DNA of 64,000 nt from Dipteronia dyeriana (Eukaryota > Streptophyta > Magnoliopsida > Sapindales > Sapindaceae), in assembly GCA_032871835.1 (NCBI GenBank), contig CM065295.1:22206501-22270500 (forward strand), in the 5' to 3' direction. The notes beneath the pieces are model-generated. The model had not been told where the DNA came from and searched no databases. It was given only the letters and a program-made list of their open reading frames with translations. This document shows positions 11,695-23,070 of this stretch, piece by piece. Position 1 is the stretch's first letter. Each line of letters starts with the position of its first letter. The translations under genes were made by a program, and so were the position numbers.

Positions 11695-12770
11695 AGTATG
11701 ACCTTAGCTTCCTTGCTGCTGAAACTAATACGAGGGCCATCTTTTCTACCTGTGAATACCTGGTCTCAGCGGGCAAAAGTGTCTTGCTGGTATAATACAC
11801 TGGCTTCTGTACTCCATCTTCTGTTCTGACTAGGACTGAGCTTACTGCTAGTTCTGTAATTGATAATTACAAATGGAGTATCTCTCCCATTTGTGGTTTT
11901 GAAAGGATGGGAGCCTGCCCTAGGTACTCTTTGATTTTTAAGAAAGCCTACTCGCACTCTTCATTCCATTCGAGTCCTTTCCCTTTTTTGATTACTCTGA
12001 AAAAGGGTGTGCATCTGTCTGTGGCCTTTGAGATGAATCTTCCCAAGGAAGCCAAACATCCTGTCAAGCGCTGCACTTCTTTTAATGTCCTTGGTGAGGT
12101 CATTCTCTGCAGGGCTTGGATTTTTTCAGGATTAACTTCGATCCCTTTGGTGAACTTGAAAACCTAGGAATCTGCCTAAAGGAACTCCGAATAAACACTT
12201 GTTCGGATTTAGCTTCATTTGGTATCTCCTAAAAACATCAAATGTCTCTCGCAGGTCTGAGGTATGCTTGTCTGCCGAGATCCTTTTGGTCAGCATGTCA
12301 TCAATGTATACTTCCATGTTCCTTCCTATTTGCCGTGCGAATATTCTGTTGACTAACCTTTGATATATTGCCCCTGCATTTTTTAACCCAAAGGGCATTA
12401 CTGTATAACAGTATAAGCCCTGATCAGTTGTGAATGCTATTTTTTCTTCGTCTGTCTTGTTCATCCGGATTTGGTTATATCCCGAGTAGGCGTCCATGAA
12501 ACTGAGCAATTTGTGGCCTGATGTAGCGTCCACCAACTAATCTATCCTCGGAAGTGGAAAACTGTCTTTTGGGCATGCCTTATTCAAATATGTGAAATCC
12601 ACGCACATTCTCCATTGTCCATTTTTATTTTGGACGAGGACTACATTAGCTACCCATTGAGGGTAGTTGATCTCTCTAATTGACCCTACAACGAGTAGCT
12701 TCTCTACTTCCTGTTTGATTACCTGACTTCTTTCAAGATTGAATGATCTCCTCTTTTGTATCACTGGTTT
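11695..12770 (-). pseudogene. Gypsy reverse transcriptase and start of first RNase H
   Basis: Reverse transcriptase copies element RNA into DNA. Reading from 12764 leftwards: V-G-S-I-R-E-I-N-Y-P-Q-W-V-A-N, the W-R-M-C-V-D-F-T-Y-L-N-K-A-C-P-K-D segment, F-P-L-P-R-I-D followed by a stop at 12537, then L-S-F-M-D-A-Y-S-G-Y-N-Q-I, M-P-F-G-L-K-N-A and the catalytic Y-I-D-D-M-L. A frame change near 12132 leads into the connection and RNase H region (11695-11950), which includes Y-Y-T-S-K, A-E-T-R-Y and A-R-K-L-R-S-Y-F at the very edge of the copia insertion. The stops make it inactive. Confidence 0.85.
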
Positions 12771-12779
12771 TGCATTCGG

Positions 12780-13795
12780 GTCTACTGCGAGATGGTGAGA
12801 TATTATTCGGTATCTATCCTGACCATGTCTTTATGACTCCAGGCGAACACATCTTTGTATTCTTTGAGCAGATCAGTGAGGCTTTGTTTGATTTTTCCTT
12901 CCAAATTGGCCCCGATCTTGACATTTTTATCTGGTTCATCTTCGTTCAAGATAATTTCTTCGACCGGTTCATTTTTTGACTCATTCGACTCTTCCCTTTG
13001 ATCAAATTCGAATGACAGTGACTCTTTGTTCTGACTCGGCTGCGTTATAGTGCATACCTATTCGCCATCATTTTTGTCTTTGTATACTGACAGGTTTGCT
13101 TTTCGGGCCATCTCTTAGGATCCCTTGACTACACAGATCCCTGTTCGGTCGAGAACTTGATCATTAAGGCATAAGTGGCTGTTATGGCCTTAGTTTTACA
13201 TAAGAATGGCCGACCCATTAACGCATAATACGACCAATTGTCTAAGTCTACCACCACGAAGTTGAGCAATACAGTTCTCTGGCAATGTGCCACTCCAATC
13301 TTTATGGGTAACTTTACCGCCCCGAGTGACCTGACCTCAACTCCTCCAAATCCTGAGTAGAGTATGGAAAGGGTGTAGGTCTTTTCGATCCAACCTGAGT
13401 TGATCGTAGACGGCTACATTGAGAATATCTGCCGAACTTCCATTATTTATCAGGATTCTCCTGACTTCCCGGTGACCAATCCGGGCACTTATGACTAGAG
13501 CGTCATTTGGCTGAACATCGACCCCATGTGAGTCTGCTTCTGTGAATACTATTGGGTTCCATCCTTCTTTTATCCTTTTTGGGTCTGGCTCGACCGAGTT
13601 CACGTTAAAGTTATGTCTTGCTTCTACTGCTTCTCTGATTTCCTGTGTTCGCTCTCGGTTACTTTTCCTAGTGGATGGTCCTCTAAGGATTGTATGTATT
13701 ATTTCATTGGTCTCTGGGCTGGCTCTTTGACTTTGAACAGAGTTGTGATCAGCCCTGATCTCTTTCTTTGTTTCCGACTTCTCATCCATTTCCAA
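12780..13795 (-). pseudogene. Gypsy protease region and linker to RT
   Basis: The block 13337-13795 holds the retropepsin-type protease of the Tat polyprotein, which would mature Gag and Pol. It reads P-N-D-A-L-V-I-S-A-R-I-G, then a centre in which the family's Asp-Asn-Gly-Ser-Ser is Asn-Asn-Gly-Ser-Ser, so the catalytic Asp is lost, then A-D-I-L. A frameshift near 13380 leads to the C-terminal part. From 13336 to 12780 the minus strand codes in short broken frames for the rest of the domain and an acidic linker before RT. I see no other gene here. Confidence 0.7.
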
Positions 13796-13804
13796 GATTA
13801 CATC

Positions 13805-15119
13805 CTAAAGATGTCTCTCCCGAATGAGGGTTTCTATGTAATCTCTGAGCTGGTAACACATGCAAGTCTCATGGCCGGTTTTCTTATGGAACCTACAGTA
13901 TTTGGTTGTATCTCGCCGAACAAACTGAGACTGTCGGCGTGGCTCTTTTACCAGATTTTTCTCTTTCAGTATGGCAAGGATTTCCTCTTTTTTTTTTGAA
14001 GTGTAATTGGCGTATTTGCCTCGAAATTTCTCCGTGGTCTGTTCGGCATTACGCCCGTTTCCCCCATCCTTTCTTTTTTCTTTGATGTTTCCTTTCTGCT
14101 TTCCCTTTTGGTTCTGCACCTTAGACTCTGCGTCCTTTTTGGTTTCCTCCATGCATATAGCATCCTCCCGTGGCTAGCTCTTTTTCTTCGGCTAGTGCAT
14201 ATCCTCCCGCCATGTTCATCATATCTGTATATCTGGTCAGACGGGCTCTTCTCAGGTCAAAAGATAATCGTCCGTTCTTTAGGTTGTTGATGAATGCAAC
14301 AATTATCGCTTCATCGTTTGCACTGCCAATTTCTGATACCACTTGACCGAATCTCCCCAGGTATTTCTATAACGATTTATCTTTTCCTTGTTTTATCTAA
14401 TAAAAGTAAGCCACTGATTTTTTCCCGTGAACGTTGCTCAGAAATTGCCTTGAGAAACTCCTACTTAGTTCACTGAAACTTTCGATGCTTGCTAGGGGCA
14501 ATCTCCGGAACCATCTTGAGCCCGTGTCTCCTAGAGTTTATGGAAAGTTGAGGCATAGTAAGGGATCGCTATGGGCATACTGGGCCATAACACTTTTATA
14601 GCGTCTGACGTGTTCTTTAGGGTCTGTATCTTTCTTGAACTGCTCAACGTACGACATCCTGAACCTTTCTGGGAATGAGGTCCGCAAGATTTCCCTAGTG
14701 AATGGGCTATCAGAATCGTCATCAGATAAATCGTTGTACCCATAAGGTCTGACCAGTGCGTCCATTTGACGCCTATTGTTCTCGACTTCTCGAGTTAGGC
14801 TCTGAATTATAACATCTCTGTCTCCCATCTGACTTCCATGATGGTTGTACCGATGGGTGATTGTCATTCCTCTATCTGGTTCTTCACTTTGATGCGGGGT
14901 TTCACGTATGGTTCCATGATGACGCTTGCGATGGTGCTGATCGCTGTCTTCTGATGACGACTGTTCCCCGTGCCGGTCATATTTACGGTGTCTGGCAAGG
15001 GCTATCTGATCCTGGTTATGCTTCTGGAGTGGTTGTTCCTCTTCATGTGTTTCACATCCAGCCTGATTAATTGGAGCCGAGTTCCTTCCGACTTCCGGTG
15101 TATTTAATTTTGGCCTCAC
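13805..15119 (-). pseudogene. Gypsy gag (broken)
   Basis: Gag forms the retrotransposon particle. The N-terminal block (14538-15119) is a His/Arg/Glu-rich low-complexity region followed by the start of the retrotransposon gag domain (P-E-R-F-R-M ... D-P-K-E-H-V-R-R-Y). Short pieces at 14121-14342 give A-F-I-N-N-L-K and a conserved helix. The C-terminal block (13805-14152) is Lys/Glu-rich and contains Y-C-R-F-H-K-K-T-G-H-E-T, the spacer-type zinc-binding motif of Tat gag. At least two frame breaks (near 14340-14540 and about 14150) are visible. Protease follows immediately downstream. Confidence 0.78.
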
Positions 15120-15403
15120 TACAACCGAACGAAGCCTTACCGGTGGGAGGTTAGGAGGTTACGCTTCTTCTACAGCCAGTAGATCAATTCTTTCCTTTGC
15201 AGCGCCTCTCAGAAGCATTGTGTCAGGTCTTCGCTGGTCGGAGGAACTTGCTGGATCCTCGCTAGGAACGTAGGTTGGTTCTCTGTGGTTACAGCGAGAT
15301 CTCTTGAGTTACTGCCAACATGGAAGTTATCTGGAGATTTTTGGACATCCCCAGAACTGATTCTGCTTCCTACCATTACCTTTAATTAAATCGGAGGTTC
15401 AAT
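15120..15403 (-). other. Gypsy 5' untranslated leader
   Basis: This lies between the PBS and the gag start. No similarity to a gene is visible; short frames are Arg/Ser-rich. It is the leader of the minus-strand gypsy transcript. Confidence 0.5.
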
Positions 15404-15421
15404 CCCTTCCTTCTAGCGCCA
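15404..15421 (-). promoter_or_regulatory. Primer-binding site of the gypsy element
   Basis: On the minus strand the LTR ends GTCAACA, then TGGCGCTAGAAGGAAGGG follows after one or two bases. A TGGCGC start is usual for plant gypsy PBSs. I do not assign the tRNA. Confidence 0.65.
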
Positions 15422-15701
15422 ATTGTTGACGTCGATTTCTGGATGTGTAAGAAAAGCCAACAAGGTTTGGATTTCAGCTGTGATCTCAAAGAGAAAGAGA
15501 AGGAGAAAGTAATCGGACATAAGTTTTTTACTTGGTAAAACTCCGATGACCGGAGAAACGTTTACGGGTGGTTGAATGATCAACCTAGCCAAAATCCACT
15601 ATGAATGAAACAATTACAATTCTCGATCTCTATTTTTTCTCTCTGTGTTTTTCTATATGATTGCTGTATATTCTGTCCCTATTTTATGACTAGATTATGG
15701 G

Positions 15702-15714
15702 TATATTTATATAT
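15702..15714 (-). promoter_or_regulatory. TATA box candidate in the gypsy LTR
   Basis: The minus strand reads ATATATAAATATA, a good TATA match inside the LTR and about 280 bp before the PBS, consistent with the start of the element transcript. It is inferred from sequence only. Confidence 0.5.
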
Positions 15715-16050
15715 CCATAGAACCCTAATCTTCTTTGTACAAGTAATAAAGATCTTTGTATTTAATTATGATTGTCTACTTGTTCGAAGTAGTTTGTCTT
15801 CTTTCCTGTTTCGGAGACTTATATTGAGATCGAAAGAGACTCTAATAATGTAGTCCAGTTAGGACTTATTTCCTTATAAAAGCGTAGTCTTTTTGAAAAA
15901 ATAAAATTGTTGTCTGATTAGGAACCCTTTCTGCTTGATATTCTGTTCTTCTTGGAATTCCTATTTGATATGGATATCTTCACGTATTTTAATGACTCGA
16001 TTCGTGTGAGCTACGTGCTGGGCTTTTTATTTGGTTTTCTTCATGTTTGT

Positions 16051-16180
16051 CCCGAGTAGAACATGATATCAGCTGGTCCCGAGTGAAGTCATCTGATCCC
16101 GAGTAGAAAATATCATCTACCAGCCCCGAGTATTATTAACTGATCCCGAGTAGTATATGGCGTCAGTTAACCCCGAGTAG
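16051..16180. repeat. Six short CCCGAGT repeats in the gypsy LTR U3
   Basis: CCCGAGT recurs at about 16051, 16078, 16098, 16125, 16145 and 16172, usually preceded by TGGT, TGAT or CAGC, at irregular 20-27 bp spacing. On the minus strand this is TACTCGGG. The cluster lies upstream of the TATA candidate, where U3 enhancer repeats are expected. Confidence 0.75.
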
Positions 16181-16326
16181 GTTTTGCTCAATACCTGCTT
16201 ACTCGAGCTTTCTCTTCCTTGGTAATGTCTTGTATGATGTTTTTTGAATGCCTATTTGGACGCCCATCTAGCAATTTTATCCTCTTTGTCGATGACGTGT
16301 ATGTCTGGTAAAATTTACATACGACA

Positions 16327-16620
16327 ATATATAATATTTTAAATAAACTCATATTTAATAATACATATATAATTAGATTTATAAAAAAGAAAAACAAAAT
16401 AAAAAATAAAAGGAAACCAAAAAAAATTCAGAACATCAAAGGCCATTATTTTTTTTCTTTCTTTTTTGAATTTTTTTCCTTTTCAAAAAATACATTATTT
16501 CAATATGATAAAAAATCCAGAAAATCAAAGATCATAACTATATATTATTTTCCTTTTGTTTTCTTATTTTCTTTTTCTTTTTATAAATATGTTTTTATAT
16601 ATTATTATTAAATATGAGTT

Positions 16621-16677
<57 letters not shown>

Positions 16678-16683
16678 TAAAAA
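16327..16683. other. AT-rich spacer with (TA)n between gypsy and MULE
   Basis: I see no gene. The stretch is rich in A and T homopolymers and holds a (TA)n microsatellite at about 16627-16670 just outside the MULE end. Confidence 0.7.
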
Positions 16684-16764
16684 GGGTTTTTAGCAAAACT
16701 ATCATATTTTAGGGACTAAATTGTAAATCTACCTTAAAACCCAAATAAATTGTAACAATACCCT
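16684..16764 (+). repeat. Left terminal inverted repeat of the MULE
   Basis: It begins GGGTTTTTAGCAAAACTATC and ends AATACCCT. It aligns with few gaps to the reverse complement of 41624-41703. Confidence 0.75.
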
Positions 16765-16976
16765 AAAAATCCAAAAATGCCCTCACTTATAACTTCGCAC
16801 AATTTATTACTTTATTTGTTGGATTTACCAACCATCAACCATCAAACAATAATATACCAACTATAAACTAAAATTTACTAACAAACTCATAAAACCATTA
16901 ACTAAACAACATCTAACCTTTTTTTTTTCTCTACACCACCTCTCATTTTTCATATTTTAGGTTTTAAAAACATCGG

Positions 16977-18806
16977 GGGTGTGTTTGGTACGCGGGACGG
17001 GACGGGAAGGACGAGACAATTTTCTCTTGTCCCACGTTTGGTGCGTCTTAAACATGAGACATGATGGGATAAGGTGGGATAAAAAACATAAAAAATTGTC
17101 CCACCCAGAACCCCTCAGCCAAACTTGTCCCATGCATGGGACAAGTCGTGAAAAGACCTTTTTACCCTTACTTATTCCAAATATTACAAAAATATCCAAC
17201 TTAAAATGAAACCTTAATCATAACACAACCATTTCTTCTTCTCTTTCTCTCTTCTCTGGCTTGCTTCCTTCCTTCATGAAATCAGACAACCCAACTCAAG
17301 CCAAAAGAAACAACGCAAACCATCAAACGACCGGCATCTTCTCAATCGTCTTCTTAGTCCGATTCTCGATCACACTCATCTTCGGTGAGTTCTTCGATCC
17401 TTTCTTTCTAACTATTTTTTGTTGGCTTTTTGTGAGTTCTTCAGTCATCTTCGGCATCTTCTCAACCAATTCGTTCATCTTGTTGTAGTTAATAGAGATT
17501 GAGCGGCTATGTTGTAGTTGTTCTCCTTGCAAATTGGCAATCACGACTTGGTATTCCTAAAGAACTTTAGCCGGTAAGTTTTATATATTTGGTCATGAAT
17601 TTGCTTTATTGTTGGTTATTTGATGCCATACCAGATGTTTGTATGGGGCTGAGGATATGTTAGATTGGAGAGAGACTTGATGTTGTTCTTTATTTTTTAC
17701 GTGGTGCTATGTTTCTCGTTTGTTTTGTTGTTGTTTGTTGATGGTATTTCTCTTGTTTTTCTGGCCTCTTGACCTGCTGTGTCTTGTTTTTGATTGGGGT
17801 TTTGATTTGAACATGTGGGCACGTCTCATTAATTAATAGTTTAATTATATAAATATATTACAAAAGAAATTGTATTTGGAGTAGACAGATTGGTTTCAGA
17901 TTTCAAGCATAAAAATTTATCTATAAGCTTACATGGTATATATATTAGATTGAGATTTGAGACCAGACATGAATGAAAACTTGTTATCATTGTCCAAGTG
18001 CATCATTAGCTTGACCACAAAGCAGACAAGTTGATTCTAATATATTGAAATAAGTTGTTAATTTTCTTTACCTTTATAATTATCCAATACTTTAAAATAC
18101 AAAGTTAGCAATTTCGTGTTATCCAAAAATGAACAAGTAATGGATAAAAGGGTAACCATTTAACTACCTTTTAACCAGAAAATAATAATAATAATAATAA
18201 GTCTTGATTCTTGAAATGTATTTTACATGAATTTTAAAATTACGGCCAAAGCTCATAGTATGCTACACATATAGTCAAGCTTAATAGGTATTTTATAGAT
18301 CAAACCTTCATTCACTCCTCAAAGTAATAAACATTTGTCTAAGAATAAATTTCCACAGCTTAATATTTTGTAGTTTTTATACTTTTTTAGCTTTTGTAAC
18401 TAGACAATATATAACTAGTCTAGCTTTTATTTTTTTAGTTAGTACAATTATAACTGCTGGAATTTATGAGTTTCATGAACATTAAATGTGTTAGTTTAAG
18501 ATCCTGTGGTCTTATTATATTGTTCTTGTACATACAAAGCTTTAAATATTAATTTTCTATTTATACTAAGTGTGCGAAGTTATATCGTGCTTAGATATTA
18601 GGTACTTTATTGAATGTAATTAACTACTATTTTATATTTTTAAACTTATGACACTCTCCTTGCATTCTTGATTTAGCTTTAGCAACATACATGGATGAAC
18701 ATGTCAATCACCTGATTTTAGTCATTAAAGTATAGAGGCTTTACGTACACATACAACAAGTATAGACTTTTTTTTTTAAGAACCGTATATAATAGACTTG
18801 CTACAC

Positions 18807-18882
<76 letters not shown>

Positions 18883-19583
18883 AGATTTAATCAAAGAATA
18901 CGTGAATTTATACTATATAAATGCAATGATCATTAAATATATATTAGCTTGCTATATTATGAGATTTATGCATCATTACATTATCCAAATGACATATTTT
19001 AATCATTTTGTTATAGGAATTGTTTGTGGACTTTGATATTGTGTAGCTGCTACTTCAGGTTTTCTGTCAGGATTGTTAGATTGAGCTATATATTTTATTC
19101 TCATCAAGTTGCTTTCCTATATATGATGTATTTCCTTTGCATTTTGTCAGGATTTTTATATTGTTTATTGACTTGTTAAGTTATTGAACAGTTACTTGTA
19201 TTTGAGTAATTCTTGTTTTGATTATGACTTATGAGTTTGTTACTTGTATTTGAGTAATTCTTGTTTTGATTGTGAGTTTTTGATTAGATAGAATAGTGAT
19301 TTTCTACTGTGGATTTAATTTTCTGTTTAGATTAAGTTTACGAAATTGTATTGTGCTTAGATATTAGGTACTTTATTGAATTTAATTAGCTACAACTAAG
19401 TTCTTTTAAATTATGACACTCCTTTCATTCTTGATTTAACTTTAGCAAGATAAATAGATTAATTTGACTGAATATATGTTTATTTTGTTTAATTTGTGAA
19501 ATTTGAAGCTATGGATGAACGTGACAATCACTTGATTTTACTCATTAAAGTGTGGAGGCTTTACGTACACATGCTAGTGTATT
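16977..19583. other. Harbinger 5' region: TIR, subterminal repeats, non-coding sequence
   Basis: The first 180 bp are the GGGAC-rich terminal region. Thereafter I see no conserved coding sequence. A long (TA)n run lies at about 18809-18880. Two near copies of a segment with TATTGTGCTTAGATATTAGG and CTTTATTGAA (about 18580 and 19350), and two of GAGTAATTCTTGTTTTGATT (about 19205 and 19252), show local duplication. Confidence 0.6.
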
Positions 19584-20834
19584 TTGCTGCAATTCAGGTT
19601 TATTTATTTGAATATGAGAGAAGGAGGTATGAAAGGAGAAATTTTAGGTCAAAGGACATTTTGTAGGTTTCAAATTAGGTCAACAGAAATACAACGTATC
19701 ACACGTGTAAGTGATACTAATTGTATGTGGGAGTTGCAAATGGATAGAAATGTCTTTGCAATGTTATGTGAGTTGCCAAAAACTCGTGGTGGGTTGTTAG
19801 ATGATGGTAATGTCACCATAGAGGAGCAAGTTTCTACTTTTGTGAACATATTAGCACACCACACCAAAAATAGAAGTATTCAGGTTAGATTCTATAGGTT
19901 CGGTGAAACAATTAGTCGGTATGTCCACCGAGTTTTGCATGCTTTGTTGCATTTGGAAGACGTGTTATTTGTCAAACCAACTCCCGTCCCAGATGATTGT
20001 ACGGACTCAAGGTGAAGATGGTTTAAGATAACCATTGTAACATTATCATTATATTCATTACATAATAATTTATATTATCCAGCAAAAACATGAGTTGTCT
20101 TTTGTTTTTAGTGTTGCCTAGGAGCATTAGATGGAACATACACAGAAGCGAGTGTACCAGAGTCTGATAAACCAAGGTATCGAACAAGAAAGGGACATAT
20201 TGCAACGAATGTATTAGGTGTATGCACTCGTGACTTGAAGTTTGTATATGTCTTATCTGGTTGGGAGAGCTTAACTATTGATTCTAGAGTTCTGCGGGAT
20301 GCAATTACTATACATAATGGATTGAAGATCCCATTTGGTAAGATAGTATTTATTATAGATACTATTTAAAATTACAATAATTTACTCAACTTATCTGCTC
20401 AGTGACAACTAATATGTGTAGTTATTATAGGTAATTATTATTTGGCCGATGAGGGGTATACCAACGGTCAATGTTTTCTTGCACCATACAGAGGTACTAG
20501 ATATCATTTACAGGAATGGGAAAACTTCGATCGTGCACTTAGGAATCTCGAGGAATATTTTAATACGAAGCATTCACAAGCTAGGAACATTATTGAGAGG
20601 TGTTTTGGTCTCTTGAAGAAACGTTAGGCTATACTACGAAGTCCTTCGTTCTACCCAATTAGATTTCAAGGGCGAATGATCATAGCTTGTGCTTTGCTGC
20701 CTAATTTTATTAGGATGTATATGGATGTTGATCCTGAGGAATACATGCCAATCACACTTGATGAGTTGCCTATTGGGGAAGACATACCAAATGAGATAGA
20801 ATCTATTGATGTCGTCGAAGCAAGCAATGAATGA
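19584..20834 (+). pseudogene. PIF/Harbinger transposase (nearly intact, one clear nonsense codon)
   Basis: The enzyme cuts and inserts the element through a DDE nuclease. The first block (19584-20015) is the N-terminal helix-turn-helix region (N-V-F-A-M-L-C-E-L, T-I-E-E-Q-V-S-T-F-V-N-I-L-A-H-H). After an intron (about 20016-20110) comes G-A-L-D-G-T-Y with the first catalytic Asp, and R-K-G-H-I-A-T-N-V-L-G-V. After a second intron (about 20338-20430, GTAAG donor) comes L-A-D-E-G-Y with the second Asp. The third acidic residue lies in A-R-N-I-I-E-R-C-F-G-L-L-K-K-R. At 20625 a TAG stands where the family has Trp; the frame then continues to 20834. Function is probably lost by this nonsense codon. 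The exact start is uncertain because the N-terminus may include another exon. Confidence 0.85.
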
Positions 20835-21132
20835 AGTCAATGAAGAGATGATCTAGCCGGAGAGATGTTTGACACTTGGATGTCTAGGAGAACTTGAGAG
20901 ATTTATGTATTTTTTTTCATTATTGTTGTACTTGAGAGATTTGTATATTTTTTTTTCATTATTGTTGTACTTGAGAGATTTTTTTTTTCCAGTATTGTTA
21001 AACTTAAAAGATTTATATTTTTTTTGTTTTTGTTAATATTTCTATTGTCTACTGAATTTGTGTTGCTGCTGCTGTTGTTATTCTTTTTGTTGATCCATGC
21101 ATTAGTTTTGTTTTTGGTATAAACTTTATTAA

Positions 21133-21500
21133 ATGTCAGGAAAATTCGATATGTCTGATAGACGTAACTGGATACCTGAAGAAGAAGATGTAATGATAAC
21201 CATCCTTGAAGGGATTGTTGTTGATGGTGGTAGATGCGATACTAGTAGCTTTAAGCCTGGTACCTATGAGTTTGTCGCTTAAAAGATGCGTGAATAATTG
21301 AAAATATTACCATTACGGCAAAACATGTGCAAAACAAAATGAAACGACTGAAAAATAAATATTCAACAGCTTATGATATGCTCAACACGAGTGAGTTTGG
21401 TTGGAATGACACTCAGAAATGATTCCAGGGGAATACTTGAAGGTTAGTGGTTATATTAATTCTCTTTATATATGTAATCAGTTAATAGTTTTATTGTTAT

Positions 21501-21563
<63 letters not shown>

Positions 21564-22123
21564 GTTTTAATGTTATAATATATATTTGTTTGTTTTGATA
21601 GAAACATCCCAACAAGACTTATATAGCTAATAGACCATTCCCACACTATGAACGATCGGTAACAGTGTTTAGAAAATATCGAGCAACAAGCAGTATGGAT
21701 GAATCCGCAGCAGATGCTTTGGATAACATGGGATTGGAAACTGAAGAGTCAAACATAGCTGGTTTCTCTCAGCCTTTGTCAACTCCATCAAATGTTGCCT
21801 CTGCTTCCTCTGGCCAAATACAGGTGAAACATCAAAGCGAAAAAGAAAGAGGAATGTCAGTTTAAGAACAGAAGAAACCACTGAAGTTTAAAAAAAAAAG
21901 TATGGAAAGGGCATCCGTGGATATTGCTAAGTTGACTGAGGCTATTACGGGAGGGGATGCAATAACCCATTTATGTGTTGAGCTAGAGGGTATGGGTCTT
22001 GATCGTATGCAAGTGATACGAGTTGCTATGTATTTTAGAAATAAGCCAAACCAATTGCACATTTGGAATGACTTGAATGACTCTTACAATCTGGATTTCA
22101 TGAGGGTAATTCTAGAGGAGTGA
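21133..22123 (+). pseudogene. Harbinger second gene: Myb/SANT-like DNA-binding protein (broken)
   Basis: PIF/Harbinger elements carry a second protein with a Myb/SANT-like trihelix that helps the transposase reach the nucleus and bind the ends. ATG at 21133 opens R-R-N-W-I-P-E-E-E-D-V-M-I-T-I-L-E-G, the conserved start of that domain. Stops and a frameshift follow (near 21280-21310). After an intron-like (TA)n-rich stretch (about 21445-21600) the frame K-H-P-N-K-T-Y ... F-P-H-Y-E-R (21602-21865) is typical of this family. The tail (21902-22123), with A-M-Y-F-R-N-K-P-N-Q-L, matches the conserved C-terminus. Several breaks make it a pseudogene. Confidence 0.75.
21507..21560. repeat. (TA)n microsatellite in a Harbinger intron
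   Basis: An uninterrupted TA dinucleotide tract within the second Harbinger gene, flanked by copies of AGTTTTAATGTTATAA-like sequence. Confidence 0.9.
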
Positions 22124-22700
22124 ACATGTTTGATTTTGTGAACATGTTTGAAACTTATATTTTGTTGGAATTGTGAACATATTTGAACTTATATTTTGTT
22201 GGAATTGTGAACATATTTGTGTCATGAATTTTGTTATTAGGTTCGTAAACAATTATATTACATTAACTTTTTTGTTGGATCATGTTATTAAGTATTATCA
22301 GTAATATATTATAATGTAAAAAGAAAACATGGGTAGTTGAATAATTAAAACTTGAAATCGTAGATCATGAGTATGATTTACATGGAATTACTAATTACAT
22401 ATATCTAAAATATATTTTTCTTTTCCATTTTTCACAATTGCGAGCATGTAAAATTTAATAATAATTTTATTTTAAAAAAAATTAAAGGAATGACCATAAT
22501 ATTATTAATTGATATTATTATTAAAAAATTGAAGGAATGACCATAATAATATTATTATTATTTGTAAAAAAAAATAACATGTCTTCCAAAAATTATTAAT
22601 TAAATTATTTTTTAATTATGATATTATTATTTTTGGTAAATATGATATATAAAAATATTTATTTAATAAAATAAAATAAAATAAATACTGGTTGTCCTGT
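22124..22700. other. Harbinger 3' non-coding region
   Basis: No gene is visible. A short tandem repeat (TTTTGTTGGAATTGTGAACAT, about 22158-22215) and two copies of a GAAGGAATGACCATAAT segment near 22485 and 22530 occur in AT-rich sequence before the GGGAC-rich right end. Confidence 0.6.
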
Positions 22701-23070
22701 CACATATGTCACTATTATGTGGTAACAAACATTGGACATGATAAGAAGGGGACTCTGGTCATTTGAACCCCTTGTCCCGTCAAATCCCAGCCATACCAAA
22801 CACATAACAGTATAGTGAACAGTTATTTCCCAGACCTACCAAACACAATATAGAACAGTCTGTCATGTCCTGTCTTGTCCCGTCCCGTCCCACCTTGTCT
22901 TGTCCCATGTCCGTGCCAAACGCACCCGGAGGAATGTCATATAAAGTTGTATGAAAGGTAACTGTTACATTGTATTTTTTTCCCACATTCTAATCCTTAT
23001 TTTGATGATGGTATTAATATATCTTTACTATTTTTTTAAATTCGAAATGGGTTTTAAACCAATGAAAAAA

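Larger units (their letters stand above)
1..16326 (-). mobile_element. Ty3/gypsy retrotransposon, Tat-like lineage, partial, with a nested copia insertion
   Basis: Read on the minus strand the order is LTR (15424-16326), PBS, gag, protease, RT, RNase H, a second archaeal-type RNase H, integrase, tandem repeats, and an ORF in the opposite sense. A degenerate RNase H followed by a second one, plus a 3' antisense ORF and 3'UTR tandem repeats, is known for plant Tat elements such as Grande and Retand; the lineage call is inferred from that. The far LTR lies left of the window. A copia element (4420-11689) interrupts the first RNase H: the sequence coding for S-Y-F before it and Q-A-H-T-I after it are contiguous in related elements. 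Several in-frame stops show the copy is dead. Confidence 0.85.
15424..16326 (-). repeat. 5' LTR of the gypsy element
   Basis: The inner edge is set by the PBS: on + the LTR starts TGTTGACGTC at 15424. The outer edge is put at 16326 (plus strand ...TACGACA), giving TGTCGTATG as the minus-strand start. The far LTR is outside the window, so the outer edge and the target duplication (ATATA would be the right flank) cannot be confirmed. The LTR contains a TATA-like box and a cluster of CCCGAGTA repeats. Confidence 0.65.
16977..22927 (+). mobile_element. PIF/Harbinger DNA transposon with both genes, inserted in the MULE
   Basis: The left end reads GGGTGTGTTTGGTACG (16977) and the right end, reversed, GGGTGCGTTTGGCACG (22927). 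The subterminal regions are full of GGGAC and GGACA repeats. It encodes a DDE_4-type transposase and, downstream in the same orientation, a Myb/SANT-like protein, the two-gene set of PIF/Harbinger elements. Flanks are CGG and GGA, so no clear 3-bp duplication remains. The rest (16977-19580) is non-coding with introns, AT-rich stretches and a (TA)n run. Confidence 0.88.

Noticed and set aside
16974..22930. A 3-bp target duplication for the first Harbinger copy
   Set aside because: The flanks CGG and GGA do not match, and neither fits the usual TWA target; the duplication seems eroded.
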